A stretch of DNA of 34,403 bases from Isosphaeraceae bacterium (lineage in GTDB: Bacteria > Planctomycetota > Planctomycetia > Isosphaerales > Isosphaeraceae). A model generated the notes under the pieces. That model ran no database searches. It was given only the letters and a program-made list of their open reading frames with translations, and was not told where the DNA came from. Positions 1-6,535 of the stretch are shown piece by piece. The stretch spans positions 1-34,403 of the forward strand of contig JANXSX010000082.1 in NCBI GenBank assembly GCA_025356475.1, read 5' to 3'. Each line of letters begins with the position of its first letter. Positions within the stretch are counted from its first letter, which is position 1. The translations under genes were made by a program, and so were the position numbers.

Positions 1-1022
1 ACGACCATCGGGATGTTGTGACCTGGGATCGCGTTTGCTGAGCCATCTTTGTTGTACTTGCCGATACGTGGCCCAAGAATCTTCGCAGTCACCAAGGCCG
101 TGACACCACCGGTCATGTGCACAACGCTTGAACCTGCGAAGTCAACGTGACCATTGCCAAGCCCAAAGTTGGTCCCGAGGTCGGCAAGCCAGCCACCCGC
201 CCAGACCCAACAGCCATAGATCGGGTAGATGAACGCGCAGAGGAAGGCGGAGAACAGGCAGAATCCTGCGAACTTCCAGCGTTCGGCCAAAGCACCGGTT
301 GGAATCGTTGCAGCGGTGTCCATGAACACCATCTGGAACAGGAACAGCACCAGAACCGAAGCATCGTTTGAGTCGCCAGCCAGGGCGAAACCCTTGTAGC
401 CGAAGAGATCGAACGGCTTACCCATGAATTCGAAGGTGAACATTTTGTCGAGCACGTTCGGGCCGTCGAACTGCATGACTGGCCCCCAGCCACCCGCCAT
501 CAGGCCGAAGCCGACGAAATAGAAGCTCAACATACCGATCGCGTAGACCACGAAGTTCATCGCCATGGTATGAGCAACGTTCTTGTGCCGGGTCAGGCCG
601 GTCTCGAGAAGTGCAAAACCCGACTGCATGAACATGACCAAGAAACCGCCGATCAACGTCCAGATGACGTTTGCACCGATCCGGATCATCTTGAGATCTT
701 TGGCCAGAGTCTCCATGGTGACTTTGTCGCCATCTTTGGTGAGTGCCGCCGTTGTGCTGGCACCTTCGCCGGAATAGCTTGCACCCGTCGAGTCCGACTT
801 AGGGGCAGGTCCATAAGGTGCCGGTAGGACCGGGGCGGGGGTCGGAGCGGCAGCGGGGGTTTCCGCACTCGCCGTAGGCGATTCGACTGCCTTGGCTGGC
901 TCCTCAGCCTTTGGGGCGGGGACCGGGTCCTGGCCCCATGTCGTACTCGCAACTAGCCCGGCGAACAGCGCCAAGCCCAGCACGACCGTTGATCCCCACC
1001 ACGACGCTCGTCGACGCATCAT
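1..1022 (-). CDS. amt: Ammonium transporter Amt, C-terminus cut by window edge
   Basis: Inner-membrane Amt/Mep/Rh channel for ammonium uptake. The frame is open from the ATG at 1022 to position 1, giving 340 codons. A GGGAGG ribosome-binding site lies just upstream; a second ATG follows immediately, so the start could be 1019. Residues 1-30 form a signal peptide (Arg-rich, then hydrophobic, ending near TTWGQ). Residues about 31-85 are an Ala/Pro/Glu-rich linker unusual for Amt. The transporter core begins with GFALLETGLTRHKN. The family signature DFAGSSVVHMTGG is present, with Asp294 and His302 spaced exactly like E. coli AmtB Asp160 and His168, so the channel looks functional. The end of the protein, and any glnK partner, lie outside the window. 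Family assignment is very secure; the role of the linker is unknown. Confidence 0.96.
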   Translation of the reverse strand, partial: MMRRRASWWGSTVVLGLALFAGLVASTTWGQDPVPAPKAEEPAKAVESPTASAETPAAAPTPAPVLPAPYGPAPKSDSTGASYSGEGASTTAALTKDGDKVTMETLAKDLKMIRIGANVIWTLIGGFLVMFMQSGFALLETGLTRHKNVAHTMAMNFVVYAIGMLSFYFVGFGLMAGGWGPVMQFDGPNVLDKMFTFEFMGKPFDLFGYKGFALAGDSNDASVLVLFLFQMVFMDTAATIPTGALAERWKFAGFCLFSAFLCAFIYPIYGCWVWAGGWLADLGTNFGLGNGHVDFAGSSVVHMTGGVTALVTAKILGPRIGKYNKDGSANAIPGHNIPMV

Positions 1023-1186
1023 CACTCAAATCCTCCCGCCTGACAGAGAACGACACAACTACAACAAAACCCTCATGGGCTTGTGGGCAGAATGAACAAG
1101 TCGAAGGAGACGAGGGAAATCGGCCTTGCAGACCCGGAGGCACGGCAGCCTCATCGGAAGGCGCACGATACATTTAGAATAGATAT

Positions 1187-1202
1187 TGGAAATCCCGTAC
1201 CA
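1187..1202 (-). promoter_or_regulatory. Possible sigma-54 (-24/-12) promoter upstream of amt
   Basis: On the minus strand TGGTACG is followed after four bases by TTCCA. The -24 half matches the sigma-54 consensus TGGYACG exactly. The -12 half (consensus TTGCW) has C for the normally invariant G. Sigma-54 control is common for ammonium transporter genes, which is why it is listed. The predicted transcript would have a leader of about 150 nt before the ATG at 1022. The mismatch in the key -12 dinucleotide keeps confidence low. Confidence 0.28.
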
Positions 1203-1380
1203 TTTCAGCGGCATTTTTAGTTTTTGGCAAACAATCGACATTACCTTCTTCAATCAAAGGCTTTAGGTCGATTGAATGGACTCGACCTCTCCGATGCATC
1301 CACCCCACCTTGCCAGCTTCGGGTGCAAAGATGCGAGCGAATCGGGCAGACCTGCCCGACACCCGGTTCCTGAAACGAGA

Positions 1381-1419
1381 CGAGCCGCCGACCCCCTCGT
1401 GGAGGGGATCGACGGCTCG
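1381..1419 (-). terminator. Terminator hairpin downstream of the porin gene
   Basis: An 18-base inverted repeat with two mismatches: the left arm starts CGAGCCG, the right arm ends CGGCTCG, and the GC-rich top CCCCTC/GAGGGG closes a 3-base loop. It begins 34 bases after the porin stop codon. The base composition on the minus-strand exit side is only weakly T-rich (TCTCGTTTC), so it is not a textbook intrinsic terminator. Confidence 0.65.
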
Positions 1420-1452
1420 TGAGAGTCCGGAGGGCAGGGCTGGCAACCTGGC

Positions 1453-3063
1453 TCAGAACAGGAAGATCACATCGAAGGCCAGTGTAAACATGCTGTTGCG
1501 TGTCCCGTCACTGTACGGGTGACCCGAACGGGCAAAGTCGTATCGAGCTTCAGGACGGATCCAGATCCAATCCTTAGGCTTGTAGATTGCACCCAAAGTA
1601 AACTCACTGTAATTCGTGGCGATTCCGGTTCGGACACCGTTATTGTCGCGGAAGATTTCACTCCGCCACACGCCTGTCAGCTTGGGAGTGAACTGATAAA
1701 GGAACCAGTTACCGAAGCTGTACCAACCCGCACTCTGTAGCTGCTTGTTCTTCGGCGAGATGGTATTGGCGAATGGGACTGCCTGTTCGTTGGCCTGGTC
1801 GGTCTCCATCACCTGTGTAAATTTATCTGTCCACTTGCGGGTCAAAACGCTTGTGAACAGCACCCGTTGGTCGGCACCATAACCGGTGTTGACCTGGCCA
1901 GCAAACTGCTTGGGTGGGATTGGGGTACCGGTCGGGTAGATCTGAGTCCGGGTTGGGAGATAATTGGGGAACTGGTTCGGGCCCCAGACCGTGGTGAAGG
2001 CGAAGGAAGTCTTGTCGTCTTTGGAAGTCACGCTGAAGCCACCCATGTAGCCCCACTTGTAATTGCTGTTGATCCAGCGGTCCCAACCGTTGATCGCGCC
2101 ATTGTAGATGTTAATCTTGTCGGTCAGGTGGAGCGTGGTCATAGCAGCGAAGTGGGTGAATGGTTGGCCATAGTTGAACATGTAAGGCACGGAGAGCAAG
2201 GGACGGGCCGTGGCAGGAACTTGTTCATAACCGGCCAACGTGTACATGCGGCCACCTTTGATGTCGATGCCCCCTTTTGTCAGCCAAGGCAAGTGAACTT
2301 CACCATAGGCCTGAGCAAGGTCGAAGCCGGAGAAGCCGTTCGTCTTGAACGCGTTGTCGGCGAAACCGTATGCCTTGTTGAACTGCCAGTCGTTCCCGTA
2401 GAGGCTATCCACCCGGAAGCCGAAGTTAATCTCGTCGTTCTGTTCAAGCGGGTTTTCAACGATCAGGTAGTACTGATTACCCTGCCATGAATTGGCCCGG
2501 TGGTTGGGGTTTACACCGAAATTCTCGCCACTCTTGGGACGGCCGTTGGTGTTACCGGTATAGCTGTTTTGCAGCCAACCGTAGATCTTGACCGGCGCAT
2601 CTCCGGGAGCACCGAGAGCCTTCATAAGCAGTGTCGTCGACTCGTTCTTCTTCTCCGCGTCACTGGTGGCCTCCCCCGCTGACGCAACCCCTGTCGGGCT
2701 CCCAGCGCCAAGTTCCCGCTCGGAGGCCGGCAGGGACAGATCCGTATTTGTGTCGATGGGAGAGGGAGGAGCGGGAGCAACGTCGGTCGCAGAGGCGGCC
2801 GGAGCTACTGGAGGTAAGCTCGGGCTCGGATTAGCGGGAACCTGTTGGAGGTCCTCAGTTGTGGCCTGGACCCGGCGAACTCCCGACCCTGTCGTCTTCG
2901 CGACAACCGCTCTTCCGGAAGGAGATATCGCAGTTCCACTCGAGCCCTGTCCCAGGAGTGAGCGGCGAATTGATTCTTGAGCCTGTGAACTGGTCGTGAA
3001 ACAACCGAGCAAACAGGCAAAAGTCGCTAGTGCGACTCCGTTATGTACTCGCTTCATGGACAT
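1453..3063 (-). CDS. BBP2-like outer-membrane beta-barrel porin
   Basis: 536-residue predicted outer-membrane channel. Residues 1-29 are a signal peptide ending SSQAQ. Residues about 30-155 are a Pro/Ser/Ala-rich linker. From about 158 (VKIYGWLQNSYTGN) to the C-terminal Phe the sequence is a barrel of alternating polar and aromatic strands typical of the planctomycete putative beta-barrel porin-2 (OmpL-like) family, for example GFRVDSLYGNDW and GGRMYTLAGYEQ. It ends AFDVIFLF, a terminal aromatic as usual for BAM substrates. The start at 3063 has GAGG eight bases upstream; an in-frame ATG lies two codons later. It precedes amt in the same direction but has its own terminator, so co-transcription is doubtful. 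The solute is unknown. Confidence 0.88.
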   Translation of the reverse strand: MSMKRVHNGVALATFACLLGCFTTSSQAQESIRRSLLGQGSSGTAISPSGRAVVAKTTGSGVRRVQATTEDLQQVPANPSPSLPPVAPAASATDVAPAPPSPIDTNTDLSLPASERELGAGSPTGVASAGEATSDAEKKNESTTLLMKALGAPGDAPVKIYGWLQNSYTGNTNGRPKSGENFGVNPNHRANSWQGNQYYLIVENPLEQNDEINFGFRVDSLYGNDWQFNKAYGFADNAFKTNGFSGFDLAQAYGEVHLPWLTKGGIDIKGGRMYTLAGYEQVPATARPLLSVPYMFNYGQPFTHFAAMTTLHLTDKINIYNGAINGWDRWINSNYKWGYMGGFSVTSKDDKTSFAFTTVWGPNQFPNYLPTRTQIYPTGTPIPPKQFAGQVNTGYGADQRVLFTSVLTRKWTDKFTQVMETDQANEQAVPFANTISPKNKQLQSAGWYSFGNWFLYQFTPKLTGVWRSEIFRDNNGVRTGIATNYSEFTLGAIYKPKDWIWIRPEARYDFARSGHPYSDGTRNSMFTLAFDVIFLF

Positions 3064-3333
3064 GGGCAGAGCCTCACGAAAAGGCCAGATGAGGTAAGTG
3101 GAAGGGTCGGCCAGTCAGGAGAGGACCATTGGCTCAGCGCTGCACGCGCACTCCGCGTAACAGCAACCCACGCCACTTTTATCGGCAGTCCGGTCGGATG
3201 GATTAACCGGCTTTTCACAAGAGCAACGATTCTTGGGGTTTCAACCATTCCGGTTGAATTCACTTTGTCCCCAAAGCCCCAGGCATGTGCGAAGAGTGGA
3301 AACGTTTTGAAAAAACACTCAGACACGATTTGC

Positions 3334-5256
3334 CTAATACCTGTGCAGGTCAGACTGGTTTCCAGCACTGCCGGGGTTTAGCCTCGCGGAGCGTCGGTTC
3401 GAACGCTGCGACTCCTTGGGGGAATCCTCCAGACTTCTCGATTCGCTGTCACGAATCTTCCACTCAACGAGAACGAGCTTGCCACTCCCCGGAACGTGGA
3501 ATCGGGCCGGGGGCATGGGACCTCCTCCTCCTGGTGGTCCAAATTCTTCGAGACGGTCGCCGTCTCCGGGAGGTCGTGGCGGGGGTCCTCCCCAGCCTAA
3601 CCAACCCCGCCTTGGGCCTTCAAATCGAGGTTTGCCTGCTCGTCTCTCAGGACCCCCTCGCTCGGGAGGAGGGCCGCCCCCTCGCCCCGAAACGGCAATA
3701 TCAGCGACCCGGACCCACTCATCGTCATTGTGGAAACGACTCGACACCGACTTGAGCCGATCCTCCGTTGTGATCCAGTACACCTTGTGCCGCCCGCCTG
3801 ACCAATCCGCAAGCTGATTGCGAAAGGCTTCACTCCGCTCGAGAGGACTCAGGATCTCGATCTCTGCGGCCTGATCCTCGGGGCGACCCATTCGTGGTCC
3901 GACAGGGTGGGCGGGGCGGGCTTGGCGATCGAACGACTCCTCGGGCGCGAGCTTCCAGCCCCCGACAAAGTCGAGATGTTGTTGAAGACCACTTTGCGCC
4001 AGGAGCACGCTTCCAGGTTCGACATATTTCTGCAACTCAAGGGTCACATCGGCGAGCACTTGATTATCGTGGCGAAGAGGGAGTAGCTCGAAGATTGAGA
4101 GGGGCAGACCCCAGATCAAGGTCACGATTAACACAATCTTGGTCTGTCTACGACCTCCAGCGAAATCATCATCCGTACGTAGTTTCAAGAACCATACCGC
4201 AGCGATTGTATAGATGAAGAATGTCGGCAATAGAAACCTCATGGAGTTATGACCGGGTCGCCAATAATAGGCCATGTACAAGAGTGTGATGGGCAAGGTC
4301 AGTCCCACCAGAAGCTGACCCTGCCTCTTGGTATCCTGTCGTTTGCAGAGTGCCACCATCCCTCGGATACCTACGATCATGACGTAGCCGACGCCGATCG
4401 TTAGAGTCAGAAAGAGGTAAGGAATGGCATACATCACGAAATAGCCGGGACCGAAGCCTGTCTGCTCTCCTGAGATGCTATACCCTGTTTTCCAGAAGGC
4501 GCCGAAGGCTACCTGATTCCGAACGGCCAGTGCGATCATTGGCAGACCCGCTCCAATAATCCCGACAATGAGTGAGCGATACCCATCCGTTTGCCGCCAT
4601 GTCATGACCACATAACCTGCGCAGGCGAGCACAAACAAAGTCTCCGGGTATCGGATGGTCGGAATCATGCCCAGGCAGAGTCCTGCAAATGCCGACCAGC
4701 CCGCGCCTCGGGTTTGATCCCACTTGGCGAGTCCGAAGAGTCCCCACATGAGAAAGAAGCAAACCGCCGTATGCGAATCCGCCCCAAGTGCGTGCGCATT
4801 CCCGAACGGATTGACGGCCATCAATAGCGCTGCAAGTAGTCCCCAAGCAGGGCCGACCCAATGTCTCACAACCAGGAAGAGCGCCAAGAGTGAGAAGGAC
4901 CCCATCATCGGAATCACGTATAAAGACGCATTTGGACCCGCCGATCGATAGACGATGGCCAGAATCGCAGGCAAGCCGGGTGGATACTGGCCGTAATACT
5001 GATTCGCTCGCGCAAGCATCCAGTGATCGCCGACATATTGGGCTGGCGAAGCGACCATGATGTCCGATCGACTTTCCATCGCGATCAATCGCGCCTGTGC
5101 CAGGTATCCATTGGCGTCCGGCGTCGAGATCGCCGGCGCGAAGAAGCACATCAGTAAGAGAAAATGCATCCCGACCAGGACTGTGATCGCGACTTTTCCG
5201 TCTCCGCACCAACTCCGCTCGCCCTCCTGGAGCACTCCGAGATCACGATCACTCAT
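3334..5256 (-). CDS. GT-C family membrane glycosyltransferase (GT39/ArnT-like)
   Basis: 640-residue integral membrane protein, probably a polyprenyl-phosphate-sugar-dependent glycosyltransferase. The first membrane helix (about residues 22-42) is followed by an extracytoplasmic loop with STPDANGYLAQA, whose Asp47 sits where GT-C enzymes keep a catalytic acidic residue. About ten further hydrophobic segments follow to about residue 400 (for example LLVGLTLPITLLYMAYYW), with the short periplasmic YPPGLP motif seen in ArnT/GT39 relatives. After a soluble segment there is a Gly/Pro/Arg-rich tail (about 545-610, many GGPPP blocks) that is unusual for the family. I chose ATG 5256 because GGAGG stands eight bases before it; a TTG 18 bases upstream lacks a proper site. 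The acceptor cannot be told from sequence. Confidence 0.75.
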   Translation of the reverse strand: MSDRDLGVLQEGERSWCGDGKVAITVLVGMHFLLLMCFFAPAISTPDANGYLAQARLIAMESRSDIMVASPAQYVGDHWMLARANQYYGQYPPGLPAILAIVYRSAGPNASLYVIPMMGSFSLLALFLVVRHWVGPAWGLLAALLMAVNPFGNAHALGADSHTAVCFFLMWGLFGLAKWDQTRGAGWSAFAGLCLGMIPTIRYPETLFVLACAGYVVMTWRQTDGYRSLIVGIIGAGLPMIALAVRNQVAFGAFWKTGYSISGEQTGFGPGYFVMYAIPYLFLTLTIGVGYVMIVGIRGMVALCKRQDTKRQGQLLVGLTLPITLLYMAYYWRPGHNSMRFLLPTFFIYTIAAVWFLKLRTDDDFAGGRRQTKIVLIVTLIWGLPLSIFELLPLRHDNQVLADVTLELQKYVEPGSVLLAQSGLQQHLDFVGGWKLAPEESFDRQARPAHPVGPRMGRPEDQAAEIEILSPLERSEAFRNQLADWSGGRHKVYWITTEDRLKSVSSRFHNDDEWVRVADIAVSGRGGGPPPERGGPERRAGKPRFEGPRRGWLGWGGPPPRPPGDGDRLEEFGPPGGGGPMPPARFHVPGSGKLVLVEWKIRDSESRSLEDSPKESQRSNRRSARLNPGSAGNQSDLHRY

Positions 5257-5578
5257 CACCAGATCCTCCGACAACCTAAGATTCCCAGATTCGATGAGGG
5301 AGAAACCGTAAAATGACCTTCAGAGTTTACCGAGTTGACGCGGAGTCGGACGCCGGCCGAACCTGTCCAGTGGAGCATCCCCCTTCCTTTTGAACACGGA
5401 AGCGTTGCTTCTCGACCACCCACGATGGCTTTGGATTCGTCCAAAAACGAGAGGTGACCGAGGTCGCAACCCGTTGGCGATGGGTGTCGAACAAGATCGT
5501 CGCGTGGACGCGACGCCTCAGTATGGCTACACTCAAGCTCGAATTGGCCACACCGATTTCTCTCGATGGAGACTGAAC
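5257..5578. other. Divergent intergenic region
   Basis: About 320 bases between the start of the glycosyltransferase gene (minus) and the small plus-strand gene at 5579. It contains the ribosome-binding site of the former and the promoter and dyad of the latter (5499-5533). I see no further gene: overlapping open frames lack ribosome-binding sites. Confidence 0.5.
5499..5533 (+). promoter_or_regulatory. Promoter with overlapping dyad for the small basic gene
   Basis: -35-like TGGACG (5505-5510) and -10-like TACACT (5528-5533) are separated by 17 bases. A perfect 7-2-7 palindrome, GTCGCGT-GG-ACGCGAC (5499-5514), covers the -35 element and could be an operator. Expected transcription start near 5540, leaving a leader of about 39 nt before ATG 5579. 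Confidence 0.45.
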
Positions 5579-5719
5579 ATGGTCCGAACTGACTCGTTGA
5601 GGGCTCAGAAGCGACGAAGACGGAATATCAATCGTGCCTTGGCCCGACATCGGCTTCATGAGCTCGGAGTCTCCACCAAGCCCCCAACGACCGAGTCGGT
5701 TGCTGCTACGTCAAAGTGA
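5579..5719 (+). CDS. Small basic protein, 46 residues, unknown function
   Basis: Not recognised. The ATG has GGAGA seven bases upstream. A promoter-like pair lies at the right distance before it, and a perfect 15-bp terminator hairpin starts 50 bases after the stop. That complete set of signals is the main reason to call a gene. The product starts MVRTDSLRAQ, has a dense basic run KRRRRN (residues 11-16) inside a predicted helix to about residue 30, and ends with a Thr/Ser/Ala-rich tail. The charge suggests nucleic-acid or ribosome contact, but that is a guess. A longer in-frame version starting at 5390 has no ribosome-binding site and would cross the promoter. Confidence 0.5.
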   Translation: MVRTDSLRAQKRRRRNINRALARHRLHELGVSTKPPTTESVAATSK

Positions 5720-5769
5720 CTCGATCTGCCATTTGTTTGAGAGTTGGGTCCGCGTCTCGGACCGAATCG

Positions 5770-5808
5770 CGAAAACGGGAGCGGCGCTAAGTCCCGCTCC
5801 CGTTTTCG
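5770..5808 (+). terminator. Strong intrinsic terminator
   Basis: Perfect 15-bp inverted repeat (CGAAAACGGGAGCGG and its complement) with a 9-base loop, followed by TTTC. The A-rich foot of the left arm and T-rich foot of the right arm make it usable mainly on the plus strand. The only plausible gene it serves is the 46-codon frame ending at 5719. Confidence 0.8.
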
Positions 5809-5827
5809 TTTCATAGAGCGATTTGAG

Positions 5828-5836
5828 TGGTATACT
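5828..5836 (+). promoter_or_regulatory. Extended -10 promoter candidate upstream of the repeat array
   Basis: TG-G-TATACT forms an extended -10 element, with TTTCAT about 16 bases upstream as a weak -35. It lies just beyond the terminator and before the tandem array, so a transcript starting near 5843 would run through the repeats towards aspS. Based on motif only. Confidence 0.35.
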
Positions 5837-6004
5837 GAATTGCTCAGCGCAATCCCAGGTATTTCCACGCGCAGAGCATGAAGTTGAGGACACCAGTCAG
5901 CTTGCGAGCGGTTCGGACTCTCGATCGAACGTGTAGACCAACTCTCACCGAGTCCGTGGTGACCAAACAGACCCAATCGGGGGTATCGACTCCAGGCCCA
6001 CATT

Positions 6005-6388
6005 ACGAATTGAACCCAATTTGTGGCGAGGTCTCATTACTACGGATCGAACCCAATTTCGGACGACTCCAGCCAAACTGCGAATCGAACCCAATTTCTG
6101 ACGTCCTTGAGCAAACTACAAATCGAACCCAATCTACAACCCGGTTGACTCCGAGTGCGAATCGAACCCAATTTTGGATCAGCTAGGTCGGGCTACCAGC
6201 CAAACTGCGAATCGAACCCAATTTTGGGCCTCTCGGGGCAAACTACGAATCGAACCCAATTTCCACCCGGCGGATTCTGAATACGAATCGAACCCAATTT
6301 CGGACGTCTCTCGGCCAACTACGAATCGAACCCAATTTCGGACGAGGTCGGGCTGGCTACCGGCCAAACTGCGAATCGAACCCAATTT
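6005..6388. repeat. Ten-copy interspersed tandem repeat, 18-bp core, about 38-bp period
   Basis: The core RCGAATCGAACCCAATTT begins at 6005, 6042, 6080, 6118, 6157, 6207, 6245, 6283, 6321 and 6371. Spacings are 37, 38, 38, 39, 50, 38, 38, 38 and 50. Most cores differ from consensus at 0-2 positions. The in-between segments (about 20 bases) are degenerate relatives of each other and often end CAAACT just before the next core. The two 50-base steps both carry an extra GGTCGGGCT segment, giving a higher-order unit of about 164 bases. On the minus strand the core reads TTGGGTTCGATTCG, which resembles a tRNA T-arm sequence without the partner stem. It is not a coding repeat, since 38 is not a multiple of three. 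Function unknown. Confidence 0.95.
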
Positions 6389-6434
6389 GGACCCGTCCTT
6401 TTGAAGGCTGAACTGGCGACCCGATCCTCGAAGC

Positions 6435-6464
6435 TTGACGGTGCGATCCGCCGATCGTTAGGCT
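6435..6464 (+). promoter_or_regulatory. Candidate aspS promoter
   Basis: TTGACG (6435-6440) and TAGGCT (6459-6464) are separated by 18 bases, about 70 bases before the aspS start. The -35 is good and the -10 poor. It lies between the repeat array and a C-rich leader. Confidence 0.35.
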
Positions 6465-6535
6465 GCTTCCTTCAAACCACGGTTTGTCCTTGGCCCTTCC
6501 ACGTCCACCCCGACCCCGCCGATTATTGAAATCCT

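Larger units (their letters stand above)
1023..1452. other. Intergenic region between amt and the porin gene
   Basis: 430 bases without a convincing gene. It holds the porin terminator hairpin (1381-1419) and, nearer amt, a possible sigma-54 site (1187-1202). Short open frames across it run through the hairpin and have no ribosome-binding site, so I treat them as chance. Part of it (about 1170-1260) is locally AT-richer than the surroundings, consistent with a promoter region for amt. Confidence 0.6.

Noticed and set aside
1867-2490. 207-codon plus-strand frame opposite the porin
   Set aside because: No ribosome-binding site, and the minus-strand frame has signal peptide and beta-barrel pattern; shadow frame.
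4478-5212. 244-codon minus-strand frame in another phase of the glycosyltransferase
   Set aside because: Lacks membrane pattern and start signals; the overlapping frame is clearly a polytopic membrane protein.
6005-6388. CRISPR array
   Set aside because: The core is only 18 bp, spacers are about 20 bp and related to one another, and no cas genes are nearby.
6005-6388. Cluster of tRNA genes suggested by the GGTTCGATTC-like core
   Set aside because: No acceptor, D or anticodon stems surround any copy, and the period is far shorter than a tRNA.
5878-6404. Open frames through the repeat array encoding NRTQF-like peptide repeats
   Set aside because: The period of 38 is not divisible by three, so the reading frame of the repeat changes from copy to copy; no ribosome-binding site precedes them.
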